Shown: positions 15,989-25,930 of the stretch, in pieces
How positions within the stretch are numbered: the first letter of the stretch is position 1
How the letters are laid out: the number at the start of each line of letters is the position of its first letter
DNA from: Alphaproteobacteria bacterium
GTDB lineage: Bacteria > Pseudomonadota > Alphaproteobacteria > Acetobacterales > Acetobacteraceae
DNA length: 52,193 nucleotides
Assembly: GCA_016869735.1 (NCBI GenBank)
Contig: VGDL01000024.1
Coordinates: 1-52,193 of the forward strand
Direction: 5' to 3'
Translations under genes and position numbers: made by a program
Notes under the pieces: model-generated
What the model saw: only the letters and a program-made list of their open reading frames with translations
Told to the model about the DNA's origin: nothing
The model's database searches: none

Positions 15989-18139
15989 ATGCAACCCTCA
16001 TACCTCGACATGGATCAATCGGTCCTTGCGGAATTCCTGGCGGCAGCGATTGAAATCGGCGATGCGGATTGCGGGGATATTCGGCTCCTGAACGGGCCCA
16101 TGGGGACGTTGGATCTCTTCATGCAGCGCGGATGTCCGCGGGCTTGGGAAAGATATTGGCGTTCGAAGCCATTAGACTTTGACTGCTGTCAGGCAGGCCT
16201 TGATGCAAAACAGCCTATTCGGGTTGATGATGTCGAAAATTCTGCCTTCTTCAGGACCATCCCAGCCCTGCGAAGGATGAAGGAACTCGGCTATCAATCA
16301 CTCAGAACCACGCCGCTCATCGCTCGATCCGGTCGGTTCCTGGGCATCTTGGCCTTGTTCAGAAAACGGCCATCTGCGCCTGATGCGCGCTCCCTGCCGC
16401 TATTGAACCTGCTTGCCCAGCAGGCAGTGGATCGTATGGAAAATGAACGTTCGGCAGTAATTTTGAGGCAGAATGAGGAACGAAAATCCTTCCTGCTGAA
16501 CCTTGCGGATACCCTTGCCCCGCTGAGGGACCATCTTGCGGTGGAACGTGAAACTTGTCGAATGATTGGTGAGTTTCTGAAGGTCACCCATACGTATTTC
16601 GCGCAATTTGATGAGGAGAACGATACCGCAATTATCCGACAGGATTATACAAAGGAAACCGCCTTCCCGTTGAACGGCGCATATTCAATGTCTGCTTTCG
16701 AATGGTCCATCGAAAAGCTGCGGCGCAATGAATGCAAAATCGTCCCAGACATGAAGGATACGGCGCTGGTGCCGGATTCCTATCGGAAGATCTGCCTTGA
16801 ATTGGGTATCATGAGTTCCGTGAGCGTGCCCATTTTTCGTTCAGATAAGCTCGTTGCGGCACTCTGCATTACGCATCATCAGAAACGCGTATGGCTTGAC
16901 AATGAAACACTCCTGCTTCGGGAAATTGCCGAACGTATCTGGGAAGTACACGCGCGTATCAAGGCAGAACAAGTGCTGGAACGCGCCCATGAGGCGCATC
17001 AGCGCGCCCAACGGCTGGAGGCGCTGGGGCAATTGACCGGGGGCATAACCCATGATTTCAACAATCTGCTGATGGTGCTGTCGGTTAATCTTGAAATTGC
17101 GGAAATGCACGTCACCGCACCGAGAGGAAAAATTGCGATCTTGAGGGCGATAGACGCCATCAAGCAGGGCGCCAGTTTGAATCGCCGCCTTTTGACGTTC
17201 TCGCAGCATCGCCCTCTCAAGACCGAGCCAATCAACATAAACGAACGCATCATGAATTTGATGCCATTGCTCCGCGGCGCAATCGGCGAAGCATTTCGCG
17301 TCACTACAACCCTGGCGGCAGATTCCTGGATTTCCAAGGTGGATGTTGGGGAATTCGACAATGCGCTGGTCAACTTGGCATCAAATGCCGGAGAGGCCAT
17401 GGGGAATGGGGGCGAATTCTCGATTGAAACACAAAACCTGTCGCTGCAGGGTGAAAAGGCGAGGCTTCTGAATTTACCCGAAGGCCACTACATCCGATTG
17501 AGTGTCCGCGATACCGGAAGCGGCATGTCGCCGGAGGTCATCCAACGAGCGATCGAACCCTTCTTCACGACCAAATCTTTTGGCAAAGGTAGCGGGCTTG
17601 GCCTGAGCAGTATCTATGGCTTCGTGCGGCAATCAGGTGGGGCGCTCGATATCAACAGCAAGCTTGGCGCTGGAACAATGGTTTCGCTGTACCTCCCGAA
17701 GGCCGCAGCGTTGCACCCCACGCCAAAAGCGGAGGATCAGCACGAACAATTTCTCCCGGGCCAGGGCGAAATGCTCCTGCTTGTCGAAGATCATGAGCAG
17801 GTGCTGGAAGCCTCAGCAGAACGCCTCAGGTTGCTGGGCTATAATGTGCTTGTGGCGCGGAATGGGCGTGAAGGACTCCACGCGCTTGAGCGGAACAACC
17901 TCATCAGGCTTGTCGTGAGCGATATCGTCATGTCGGGCGGCATAAGCGGTTATGACCTTGCCGAATGGGCCAAACAAAATCGGCCAGAGGTGGGTGTTAT
18001 TCTTGTTTCGGGTAATTTGGGGGCCGGTGCATCGCTCTCGCCGCAAAGCGGGTATCGTGTTGTGCTGAAACCCTATTCCTTCGCGGTTCTGGCCAAGGCG
18101 CTGCGCGATGCCCTTGCTGCGCCGACCGCCGTATCGTGA
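15989..18139 (+). CDS. Cytosolic hybrid histidine kinase: GAF-GAF-HisKA-HATPase-REC
   Basis: This 716-aa signalling protein has no membrane segment. Two GAF-like sensor domains occupy about residues 10-160 and 175-330. The H box GQLTGGITHDFNNLL carries the phospho-accepting His355. The catalytic ATPase domain shows the N box (VNLASNAGEAM, about 460), G1 (DTGSGM) and G2 (GKGSGLGLSS). A C-terminal receiver (about 595-716) has the acidic pair in VEDHE, phospho-acceptor Asp645 in VVSDIVM and Lys in VLKPYS. This layout is that of light/redox- or ligand-sensing alphaproteobacterial hybrid kinases. No heme- or bilin-binding residue can be identified by eye, so the signal is unknown. No response regulator gene is adjacent; phosphate may pass to a phosphotransfer protein elsewhere. 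Confidence 0.9.
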   Translation: MQPSYLDMDQSVLAEFLAAAIEIGDADCGDIRLLNGPMGTLDLFMQRGCPRAWERYWRSKPLDFDCCQAGLDAKQPIRVDDVENSAFFRTIPALRRMKELGYQSLRTTPLIARSGRFLGILALFRKRPSAPDARSLPLLNLLAQQAVDRMENERSAVILRQNEERKSFLLNLADTLAPLRDHLAVERETCRMIGEFLKVTHTYFAQFDEENDTAIIRQDYTKETAFPLNGAYSMSAFEWSIEKLRRNECKIVPDMKDTALVPDSYRKICLELGIMSSVSVPIFRSDKLVAALCITHHQKRVWLDNETLLLREIAERIWEVHARIKAEQVLERAHEAHQRAQRLEALGQLTGGITHDFNNLLMVLSVNLEIAEMHVTAPRGKIAILRAIDAIKQGASLNRRLLTFSQHRPLKTEPININERIMNLMPLLRGAIGEAFRVTTTLAADSWISKVDVGEFDNALVNLASNAGEAMGNGGEFSIETQNLSLQGEKARLLNLPEGHYIRLSVRDTGSGMSPEVIQRAIEPFFTTKSFGKGSGLGLSSIYGFVRQSGGALDINSKLGAGTMVSLYLPKAAALHPTPKAEDQHEQFLPGQGEMLLLVEDHEQVLEASAERLRLLGYNVLVARNGREGLHALERNNLIRLVVSDIVMSGGISGYDLAEWAKQNRPEVGVILVSGNLGAGASLSPQSGYRVVLKPYSFAVLAKALRDALAAPTAVS

Positions 18140-18257
18140 TGCGCCGCATAACCGTGACAGGTCCAACCTGCCGTTTCAGAGCTTCTTTCAGCGCGTGCTG
18201 ATGGGCCCTTTCTGGCCGCCATTTCGGCCCGCACCAAAATTCCTGCTTGAAGGAAGC

Positions 18258-18272
18258 ATGGCCCCGGGCCAT
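18258..18272 (-). terminator. Short hairpin at the end of the DUF1217 gene
   Basis: A perfect 6-bp stem ATGGCC-CCG-GGCCAT touches the stop codon of the minus-strand gene in the convergent 132-base gap. It lacks a T-run, so a terminator role is only possible. Confidence 0.25.
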
Positions 18273-20590
18273 CAAACTTTGATTGAAAGGCCTGCTATCG
18301 TCGCGAAAGGATCGCTCCCGATCGTGGCGGTGCTGGCTGCGGCCTTATCGGCTTCCGCCATCAGGTAGCGTTCGGCAATGGCGCGCACTTTGGTGGCGTC
18401 CTGCAAATCCGCAAGCTTCATCCGCGCAAGCACGGCGCGCGCCTGGGTTTCAACAGGCTGAATGGCAATCTGATCCGGCAAGCCAAGCGCGCCAAGCACG
18501 ACACGGCGGAGAACACCATTGCCCAAAATATCAAAGACCGACTTCACGGTCTTGGCGTTTTCACTGAAAAAGATTGCGTTTGCCATGCCAGGGTTGGTGT
18601 CACTTAGCCCAGTGCGATACTCATATTTCGTGAAACCATTGGTCAGAATCTCAAGCATTTTCGGATCGGAAAGGCTGCCAAGACGAAGCCCAGCCTTCAT
18701 CGATGTCACGATCTTATCGGCATCGGATGGAATAATGCGCGATTGCTGCAACCCGGTTGCGGTTGAAAGCGGCCGCCCGTCACGACCATTCAATACCTGA
18801 CGCGACCGACCCAGCAGGGATTGTGCCTGAAAGGTTTGATCGAGTGTTGTCGCATGGTTTTGCATGCGTTCCGCCATGGCGGCCGAAATCTCAAGCGCGA
18901 AATTGTTATTGCCGTTGATGCCGTCCTTTTGAAAAGTCTCAAGCCGCATCTGAAAATCCCGCGACCAGACCACGCCGGAAGGCGCCTCAAGCGCGGCCAA
19001 TTTCTCAAGCCGCTCAGCTACCCCTGGCGCATTGCGGCGCAGCTGTTCGACCAGGGCGCTGACTTCCAGCAGCGCCGCGCTGCCGATGCGCTTCGTGGCG
19101 GCGGGCATGGAAGCCTCATCAGCGATGGCGGACAAAGCTTCGTCGGCCCGCTGTATCGCCGACGCATAAGTACCCGCCCGGGTCAACCGTGCGATATCCT
19201 TCAATGCCTGGTTCGCAAGGGTTGGCATGCCAAAGACGGGTGTTTCCGCGAGCTTGATGGCGCTGACTGCCGCGCCGGCGGCGTAATTCACCTCAATCTG
19301 CGCGCGCGGAATATTGGGCGGCGCCGTGTTCTTCAGCGTATCCAGCAGCTTCGTCGCATCCGCTTGGGTGATGCGCGCGGGCGGCACACCGTCAATCGGG
19401 GTTCGGGTTGGTCGGCCATCCCGAGTCTTCAGGACGTTCAGGGATTTATCAGCATAGGTCTGCGCCAACTCAATTTCATCAGCATTGAGAGCGGCATCTT
19501 GCATGCGCCGCGCCATGGCAGCCGACACTTCAAGCGAGAAATTCGAATTCTTATCCACGCCTTCCTTGTTGAAGGCATCAAGCCTGGTCTTGTAAGCGGG
19601 CAACCAGACCGCTGAAGTGCCGCTCGGCCAATCAATGGCGGTCAATTGTTCGGCGCGCCGCGCGACACCAGATGCATCGCGGCGCATTTGTTCAATAGCC
19701 ATCCCGCCTTCCAGCAGCGCGATGCGGGATTAGCGCGATTCTTCCGGTGTAAGCCCCCCCGCGCTATCAAGCGCGATCAGCGTATCATCCACAACGGCAA
19801 GTGCGGCTTCGAAGGACCCACCCTGCAGAAGGCCCGCAATCTGTTTCAGTGCATCCTTGGCGATGGCCGGCAGATTAGGCGCCGGCACTTCCGCCTGTCG
19901 GATCGTCACGGCTGTCAGCGTCGCAACCTGCTCCACCTCACGCCGCGCACGATCCGCGACCAATTCCTCACCGGGGCGCAGCCGTGCGATCAGCGCGCTG
20001 GTCACCTTGTCCTGCAGGCCGTCAAAAGCCCTGCGGTTCGGCGTGGCTGCGCGGCTTGCAGGGGCGGTCAACACGGCTTCACCCGGGCGCAATTGCCTGG
20101 CCACCGCCGTGGTTTCCTGATCGGTCAATCCTTCAAAGGCGGTGGTTTTGGGCGTGGTACTGGCCTTCAGATTGAGCGTTGCGGCGGCATTCTTCCAGGT
20201 GGTGCCAAGCTGCGCCGCAACCCCTTTGGGGTCCTTGGGGTCAGACAATAATGCCCGCCTCACCAAGCCTGGATTGCCCACCTGATCCGCCAGGCCAAGG
20301 GCGGGCATCAGCACCTTCAAGACGCGCGGATCGGAAAGCGCCTTGTCAATGTTTGGCGCCGCATCCAAGGCTTGGCGAAACTGCGCCACCGCCGTCAGCG
20401 TGACGGGATCCTTCTTTTCGCGCGCGAGGCCTTTGTCTTCCTCACCGGCCTTCGTCACGCGGCGGAAGGCCACAACGGCTTCCCCGGCGCTGGCCACAGG
20501 GGCTGCGTTACCGAAGGGAAGCATCAGCGACGCCTGACCTTGTTGACCAAACAGCCCCGCTAAAAGGGTGGCACTCATATTGATAGCCAT
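18272..20590 (-). pseudogene. DUF1217 flagellum-associated protein gene interrupted by in-frame TAA
   Basis: Two reading frames, 20590-19730 (286 aa) and 19702-18272 (476 aa), lie in the same frame and are separated by one TAA (19732-19730) and nine sense codons, so the ancestral protein was 772 codons. The first part has the DUF1217 signature (KDPVTLTAVAQFRQALD, LSDPRVLKVLMPALGLAD, RRALLSDPKDPKG). The second ends in a second DUF1217-like block (LSDPKMLEILTNGF, NAIFFSENAKTVKSVFDILG, LGALGLPDQIAI). Residues 1-105 and 230-340 of the second part are a tandem duplication, and the segment spanning the TAA aligns with the intact copy further on, which proves continuity. DUF1217 proteins sit in alphaproteobacterial flagellar loci; their exact role is unclear. 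The downstream half has an ATG at 19702 and could be made separately. Start ATG 20590, alternative 20578. Confidence 0.8.
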
Positions 20591-20652
20591 CCCTGCAAAT
20601 TGCGCCGGAAAAGATTAACAAATCCTAAAGAACGGGCGCAGGCGCGATATAA

Positions 20653-21459
20653 TCAGCGCAAAATCCCAGGATCGCAGGTCACGCCATGATCCAAAGGCCC
20701 ATGCCCCGCGCCATAGCCCGGCGCGGCGACAATGGCGGCCCGCACATAGGCCCGCGCGCGGATCACGGAATCCCTGAGCGACATCCCCTGCGCCAAGCCA
20801 GCCGCCACCGCGCTTGCCAGGGTGCAGCCCGTGCCATGGGTATGGCGCGTTGCAATTCGCCGGTCGCGGAAGATTTCCAGGCGCGTGCCGGTCGCCAGCA
20901 GATCCACCACCTCATCCCCCGGCAAATGCCCACCTTTCAGCAGAACGGCTTTGGGTCCCAGCGCCAGCAGCGCCTTGGCCGCCTGGTGCATGGCGCCGAC
21001 ATCTTGGATGGCAAAGCCGCAAAGCGCCTCGGCCTCTGGCAGATTGGGGGTCAGCACGGCGGCAATCGGCAAAAGGCGGCGCTTCAGCGTCTCGGCGGCT
21101 TCTGGCACCAGCAAGGGGTGCCCGCCCTTGGCCACCATGACGGGGTCCGCCACCAAGGGCAGGCCGGGTGCGCGGGCAGTGATTTCATCGCATACCGCTT
21201 CAATGGTCGCGCTATCGGCCAGCATGCCGGTTTTCAGCGCATCGGCGCCCAAATCATCCAGCACCACGGCGATTTGCTGGCGCAGAAATTCCAGCGGCAC
21301 CGGCATAACCCCATGCACGCCAAGCGTATTCTGCGCCGTCAACGCCGTGATCGCCGTCATGCCAAAAGCACCCAGCGCGGTCACGGCCTTAAGGTCAGCC
21401 TGGATGCCCGCGCCGCCGCCGGAATCAGACCCGGCAATAATCAGCACGCGCCCCTTCAT
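20653..21459 (-). CDS. thiD: Hydroxymethylpyrimidine/phosphomethylpyrimidine kinase
   Basis: ThiD (268 aa) phosphorylates HMP and then HMP-P to HMP-PP for thiamine synthesis. Ribokinase-fold motifs are clear: [18 protein letters not shown] at the N-terminus, [38 protein letters not shown], and the anion-hole/catalytic [17 protein letters not shown]. The ATG overlaps the glmM stop in ATGA (21456-21459), so the two are translationally coupled. No thiamine riboswitch was noticed near it, as expected for a gene internal to an operon. Confidence 0.95.
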   Translation of the reverse strand: MKGRVLIIAGSDSGGGAGIQADLKAVTALGAFGMTAITALTAQNTLGVHGVMPVPLEFLRQQIAVVLDDLGADALKTGMLADSATIEAVCDEITARAPGLPLVADPVMVAKGGHPLLVPEAAETLKRRLLPIAAVLTPNLPEAEALCGFAIQDVGAMHQAAKALLALGPKAVLLKGGHLPGDEVVDLLATGTRLEIFRDRRIATRHTHGTGCTLASAVAAGLAQGMSLRDSVIRARAYVRAAIVAAPGYGAGHGPLDHGVTCDPGILR

Positions 21460-22823
21460 GCCGCGCGCGCCTCGGCCCTGATAAGATCAGCCAGGCGCCC
21501 GACCACGCCATCAACCAGGGCTTCTTCCTCGGCTTCCGCCATGACGCGGATCACGGGTTCCGTGCCACTCGCGCGGATCAGCACGCGGCCACGCGCGCCA
21601 AGGGCTGCTTCCTCGGCGGCAATAGCCTCGGTGACGGCAGGCTTAATAAGCGGGGAAGCGCCGGCATAGCGCACATTCACCAGGCGCTGCGGCAGGGGGG
21701 TGAAGCAGCGCAGCACCTCGCTCGCCGGGCGCTTGTCTTCAACCAAAACGGAAAGCACTTGCAGCGCCGCGATCAGCCCATCCCCGGTGGTGCCGAATTC
21801 GGGCATGATCATGTGGCCGGATTGCTCGCCACCCAGATTGCAGCCGGCTTCGCGCATCTTCTCACCCACATAGCGGTCACCGACCGCGGTGCGGAGCAAG
21901 CCAAGGCCGCGCGCCGCAAGGAAGCGTTCCAGCCCCATATTGGACATGACAGTCGCCACCACGGCACCGCCGGTGAGGCGGCCTTGCGCGTGCCAGGACT
22001 GAGCAATCAGCGCCAGGATCTGGTCGCCATCAATCACCTGCCCGGCTTCATCCACCAGCACCACGCGATCAGCATCGCCATCCAGGGCAATGCCCAAATC
22101 TGCGCGGCGTTCCTGCACCAAAGTCGCAAGTGCCGCCGGCGCTGTGGACCCAACACCCTTGTTGATATTGAAGCCATCAGGCGCAACGCCAACGGGGATC
22201 ACCTCGGCCCCCAATTCCCACAGCACGGTGGGTGCCACGCGATACCCAGCGCCGTGGGCGCAATCCACCACAATACGCAGCCCATCAAGCGTTTGCCCGC
22301 GCGGGAAGGATGCCTTGGCGGCTTCGATATAACGCCCCGGCGCATCTTCCAGCCGGCTCGCGCGACCAAGCCGGGCAGGCGGCACGAGCGCCGAGCCCAA
22401 ATCACCCGCCATCAGGGCTTCGATCTCCGCTTCTTGCTCATCGTTCAGCTTCAGCCCATCCGGGCCGAACAGCTTGATGCCATTGTCTTCGTACGGATTG
22501 TGGGAGGCGCTGATCATCACCCCCAAATCCGCGCGGAGAGAGCGCGTGAGCAAGGCAATGGCCGGCGTGGGTAGGGGCCCGACCAGCACCACATCCATCC
22601 CCGCGCCAATAAAACCGGCGGTCAGCGCCGGTTCCAGCATATAGCCGGAAAGCCTGGTATCCTTGCCGATGACAACGCGATGGCGGTGATTGCCGCGATT
22701 GAAATAGCTGCCCGCCGCCTGCCCAAGCCGCAGCGCGGTGGCCGCATCCATGGGCGCGGCATTGGCTTTGCCGCGAATGCCATCAGTGCCGAAAAGCCTG
22801 CGGGTCGGGGGTTGATCACTCAT
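21456..22823 (-). CDS. glmM: Phosphoglucosamine mutase
   Basis: GlmM (455 aa) converts glucosamine-6-P to glucosamine-1-P for peptidoglycan and LPS precursors. Seen are the N-terminal [12 protein letters not shown], the phosphoserine loop [20 protein letters not shown] (active Ser107), the Mg-binding DGDADR, the sugar-binding GGEQSGHMI, and the C-terminal phosphate loop [14 protein letters not shown]. Start ATG 22823 gives [12 protein letters not shown]; the longer frame to 22877 has no support. In many alphaproteobacteria glmM follows ftsH-folP directly; here two unrelated genes intervene. Confidence 0.96.
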   Translation of the reverse strand: MSDQPPTRRLFGTDGIRGKANAAPMDAATALRLGQAAGSYFNRGNHRHRVVIGKDTRLSGYMLEPALTAGFIGAGMDVVLVGPLPTPAIALLTRSLRADLGVMISASHNPYEDNGIKLFGPDGLKLNDEQEAEIEALMAGDLGSALVPPARLGRASRLEDAPGRYIEAAKASFPRGQTLDGLRIVVDCAHGAGYRVAPTVLWELGAEVIPVGVAPDGFNINKGVGSTAPAALATLVQERRADLGIALDGDADRVVLVDEAGQVIDGDQILALIAQSWHAQGRLTGGAVVATVMSNMGLERFLAARGLGLLRTAVGDRYVGEKMREAGCNLGGEQSGHMIMPEFGTTGDGLIAALQVLSVLVEDKRPASEVLRCFTPLPQRLVNVRYAGASPLIKPAVTEAIAAEEAALGARGRVLIRASGTEPVIRVMAEAEEEALVDGVVGRLADLIRAEARAA

Positions 22824-22898
22824 GCGTGACTTATAGCCCCTTGCCGGCTTCGGATGAAACCCAGCCGCGCCCGGCAAGCCCAGGCGCGGCGGTTAGCT

Positions 22899-24503
22899 TC
22901 AGGCCCGCCGGATATTCCAGAATAGCGGCGGTTGGCCCTTCAGCATCCCGGTCAGGTTCCGGCGATAGGCGGTCGGCTGGTAATACATGCCTGTCGGCAC
23001 ATAGGGCACTTCTTCAAAGGCGATGCGCTGCATTTCCCGCCCTGCGGCCGCTTCTGCTGCCGCATCGGGGGCGTTGAACCAGGCTTCGCGCTGCGCTTCC
23101 AGCGCCGGGATGGTCGGCCAGCCGGCCCAGGCATTATCGCCATGGCCACGGATGGACGCATGGCTTGCCGGATTCCAGTGATCAATCCCCGACCAGAAGG
23201 TGAAGAAGCCGGACCAGCCACCTTGATCGAGCGGATTCTTGCTCGCCCGGCGCGCGACCAGCGTGCCCCAATCGGTGCTGACCAGATCAACATTGAAGCC
23301 CATGCGGCGAAACAGATCAGCGCCTACCAGTGTGGCGGCGTTGATCGAAGACAGATCAGTCGCGTTCAGCAGAACCAGGCGCTGGCCCATGGCACCAGCG
23401 GCCTGCAATTCAGCGCGCGCGGCTTCGATGCTTTTGCGCATGCGTTCCATGCCGATATTGCTCGCCATCGGGCTTTCGGGGGCAAAATAGCCAATGCCTT
23501 CGCGGCGGAGATCGGCGCGGCCTTCAATGCCCGAGGTGCCGATGATGGCGGTCATGAAATCAATCTGATTGACCGCTGTTAGCACTGCTCGGCGCACCGC
23601 CGGGTTATTGAAAGGCGCGGTCGTGTGATTCGGGCGGAAAATCCCGATCAGCCCCGTGTCATTGATGATATCCACCTTGATGTTGCGCGCGGCTGCCCCG
23701 CGCAGAAACAGGGGAAACAAATCCGCGGTTGGCTGTTCCCACCAATCAATTTCGCCCGATTGCAGCGCAGCCGATGCAGTGCTCGCATCCGGAATAATCC
23801 GCCACTCCACGCGGTCAAAATGCGTCACCTTGCCGCCGGCGGTCATGGAAGGCGCTTCCTGGCGCGGCACGTAATCGGCATTGCGCGCATAGGCCAGCAT
23901 GGAACCCGGCACCCATTCATTCTGGATGAAGCGATAAGGCCCGCTGCCTACTGCCTCCGTGATATTCGTGAAGGGATCCACATTCGCCAGCCGTTCCGGC
24001 ATAATGAACAGGCAGCTTGTGGTCACCTTCGCCAGGCAATCCAGCATCTTCGGGAAGGGCGCGGTCAAGCGAATTTCGAACACGCGGTCGCTGACTTCGA
24101 CCATATCCGCAACGCGCGACATCAGCACCTGGCCGAAGGCATCGCGCCGGCCCCAACGCTTGATGGAGGCAATGCAATCCCGCCCGCGCACCGGCGTATT
24201 GTCGTGGAATTTGAGCCCCTCACGCAGCGTGAAGCGCCAAGTCTTGCCATCATTTTCGACGACATGGCCTTCGACCATTTGCGGACGCGGCTGGAACTTG
24301 TCGTCCATGCCATAAAGCTGGTCATAGACCAGGAAGGCGTGGTCGCGCGCGACAAAGGCCGTATTGGTGAAGGGGTCAATATTCGGCAGATTGGCGTGCG
24401 GCACGTATTTCAGCACACGCGGTGCTTGCGCGATGGCCGGTGCGCCGTTCGAGGCGAAGGGGAGCGCCGCCGCGCCGCCGAGCAGGTGTCGTCTTTGAAG
24501 CAT
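22899..24503 (-). CDS. ABC transporter substrate-binding protein, dipeptide/oligopeptide type (family 5)
   Basis: This 534-aa periplasmic receptor is of the DppA/OppA/NikA family. The N-terminus MLQRRHLLGGAAALPFA to about AIAQ is an export signal with a twin-arginine look. Typical motifs are the early 'VLKYVPHANLPNIDPF', 'GKTWRFTLREGLKFHDNTPV', and the late NDTGLIGIFRPNHTTAPFNNPAVRRA. GGGAG six bases upstream fixes ATG 24503. It stands alone, without permeases or ATPases, between glmM and an FMN-dependent monooxygenase gene, and so must use a membrane complex encoded elsewhere. Its neighbour suggests the ligand may be a xenobiotic or chelate degraded by that enzyme (inference). Confidence 0.9.
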   Translation of the reverse strand: MLQRRHLLGGAAALPFASNGAPAIAQAPRVLKYVPHANLPNIDPFTNTAFVARDHAFLVYDQLYGMDDKFQPRPQMVEGHVVENDGKTWRFTLREGLKFHDNTPVRGRDCIASIKRWGRRDAFGQVLMSRVADMVEVSDRVFEIRLTAPFPKMLDCLAKVTTSCLFIMPERLANVDPFTNITEAVGSGPYRFIQNEWVPGSMLAYARNADYVPRQEAPSMTAGGKVTHFDRVEWRIIPDASTASAALQSGEIDWWEQPTADLFPLFLRGAAARNIKVDIINDTGLIGIFRPNHTTAPFNNPAVRRAVLTAVNQIDFMTAIIGTSGIEGRADLRREGIGYFAPESPMASNIGMERMRKSIEAARAELQAAGAMGQRLVLLNATDLSSINAATLVGADLFRRMGFNVDLVSTDWGTLVARRASKNPLDQGGWSGFFTFWSGIDHWNPASHASIRGHGDNAWAGWPTIPALEAQREAWFNAPDAAAEAAAGREMQRIAFEEVPYVPTGMYYQPTAYRRNLTGMLKGQPPLFWNIRRA

Positions 24504-24580
24504 GTCTATCTCCCATTGGCGTGAGGCGAAGCCTTCGCCCTGTTTGCTGGACTGAGTTTAGGGTGAAAGCTTTGGTCTAT

Positions 24581-25918
24581 TCAATGATTTGCAAAACCCT
24601 CGGGCTCAAAAAACCGATTCCTCGGCCTGGGCAGCCCCAAATGCTCCCTGAGCGTGGTCCCGCCATATTCCTTCCGGAAAATCCCGCGCCGTTGCACTTC
24701 CGGCACCACGAGCCGCACAAAATCCTCAACCCCGCCGGGGATAGTTGGGAACATGATGTTGAAGCCGTCACAGGCGTCGCTTTCCAGCCAATATTGCATC
24801 TCATCGGCGATGGTCTTGGCGCTGCCGGTGAAAGACAACCCGCCATAGCCACCAAGCGCCACGGCCAATTGCCGCACGGTCAGGTTGTCGCGCCGCGCGC
24901 GTTCCAGCACGCGTTGGCGGCCGCTTTGGCTTTGATTGGTCTCGGGGATGTCGGGGAGCGGCGCGTCCAGGTCGAAGGCGCGTGCGTCGGTGCCGAGCGC
25001 GATGGAAAGCGCGCCCATGCCGCTATCGGGATGCACAAGGCTATCCAATAGCGCGCGTTTTTCGCGGGCGGCTTCATCGGTTTCCGCCACCGTCACCAGC
25101 GCGCCGGGCAGGATCTTGATCAAGCCTGGGTCGCGCCCTGCCTTGGCTGCGCGGGATTTGATATCGGCGTAATAGGCGCGCGCATCGGCAATCGGTCCTC
25201 CAGCGGCGAAGATCATCTCGGCGACCTCGGCAGCGAGTTGCCGGCCGGAATCAGAAGCGCCTGCCTGCACAATCACCGGCCAGCCCTGCACCGGGCGCGC
25301 AATATTCAAAGGCCCGGCGATGGAAAGATATTTGCCCTCATGATCCAGCTTATGCATCCGCGCGGGGTCCCAAAAGACGCCGCTATCCTTGTCCCGAATA
25401 AAGGCATCTTCCGCGAAGCTATCCCAAAGCCCCGTGACCACATCATGGAATTCCCGCGCGCGGGCATAGCGTTCCGCGTGGTCCATGTGTTCCGTCATGC
25501 CGAAATTGCGCGCTGCATCTGGGTTGGAGGTCGTGACGATATTCCACCCAGCGCGCCCGGCGCTGATGTGATCAAGTGACGCAAAGCGCCGCGCGATATG
25601 ATAGGGCGCGTCATAGGTGGTGGAGGCAGTGGCGATCAGCCCAATCCTTTCCGTCACCATCGCGAGCGCGGATAGCAGCGTGAAGGGCTCAAAGGATGTA
25701 ACGGTGCCGCTGCGCTTCAACGCCTCAATCGGCATGTTCAGCACGGCCAGATGATCGGCCATGAAGAAGGAGTCGAACTTGCCGCGTTCCAGGGTTTGGA
25801 TGCAGTGAACCAGATGCTTGAGACTGAAATTCGCCTCGGGCGCTGAATCCGGATGGCGCCACCAGGCGGTATGGATGCTGACAGGACGCATGAAGGCGCC
25901 GAGGTGCATTTGCTTCAT
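24581..25918 (-). CDS. FMN-dependent monooxygenase, NtaA/SnaA/DszA/SoxA family
   Basis: This 445-aa bacterial-luciferase-like TIM barrel is of the two-component type that uses FMNH2 from a separate reductase. Family motifs include the N-terminal LGAFMRPVSIHTAWWRHP, FDSFFMADHLAVL, SFEPFTLLSALAMVTERIGL, 'FASLDHISAGRAGWNIVTTSN', and QAGASDSGRQLAAEVAE. Such enzymes open nitrilotriacetate, EDTA, dibenzothiophene sulfone or related compounds; the substrate cannot be read from sequence. Start ATG 25918. It is downstream of folP (12 bases) and upstream of a lone dipeptide-type receptor, an insertion between two housekeeping genes. Confidence 0.9.
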   Translation of the reverse strand: MKQMHLGAFMRPVSIHTAWWRHPDSAPEANFSLKHLVHCIQTLERGKFDSFFMADHLAVLNMPIEALKRSGTVTSFEPFTLLSALAMVTERIGLIATASTTYDAPYHIARRFASLDHISAGRAGWNIVTTSNPDAARNFGMTEHMDHAERYARAREFHDVVTGLWDSFAEDAFIRDKDSGVFWDPARMHKLDHEGKYLSIAGPLNIARPVQGWPVIVQAGASDSGRQLAAEVAEMIFAAGGPIADARAYYADIKSRAAKAGRDPGLIKILPGALVTVAETDEAAREKRALLDSLVHPDSGMGALSIALGTDARAFDLDAPLPDIPETNQSQSGRQRVLERARRDNLTVRQLAVALGGYGGLSFTGSAKTIADEMQYWLESDACDGFNIMFPTIPGGVEDFVRLVVPEVQRRGIFRKEYGGTTLREHLGLPRPRNRFFEPEGFANH

Positions 25919-25930
25919 GGACCTACTCCG

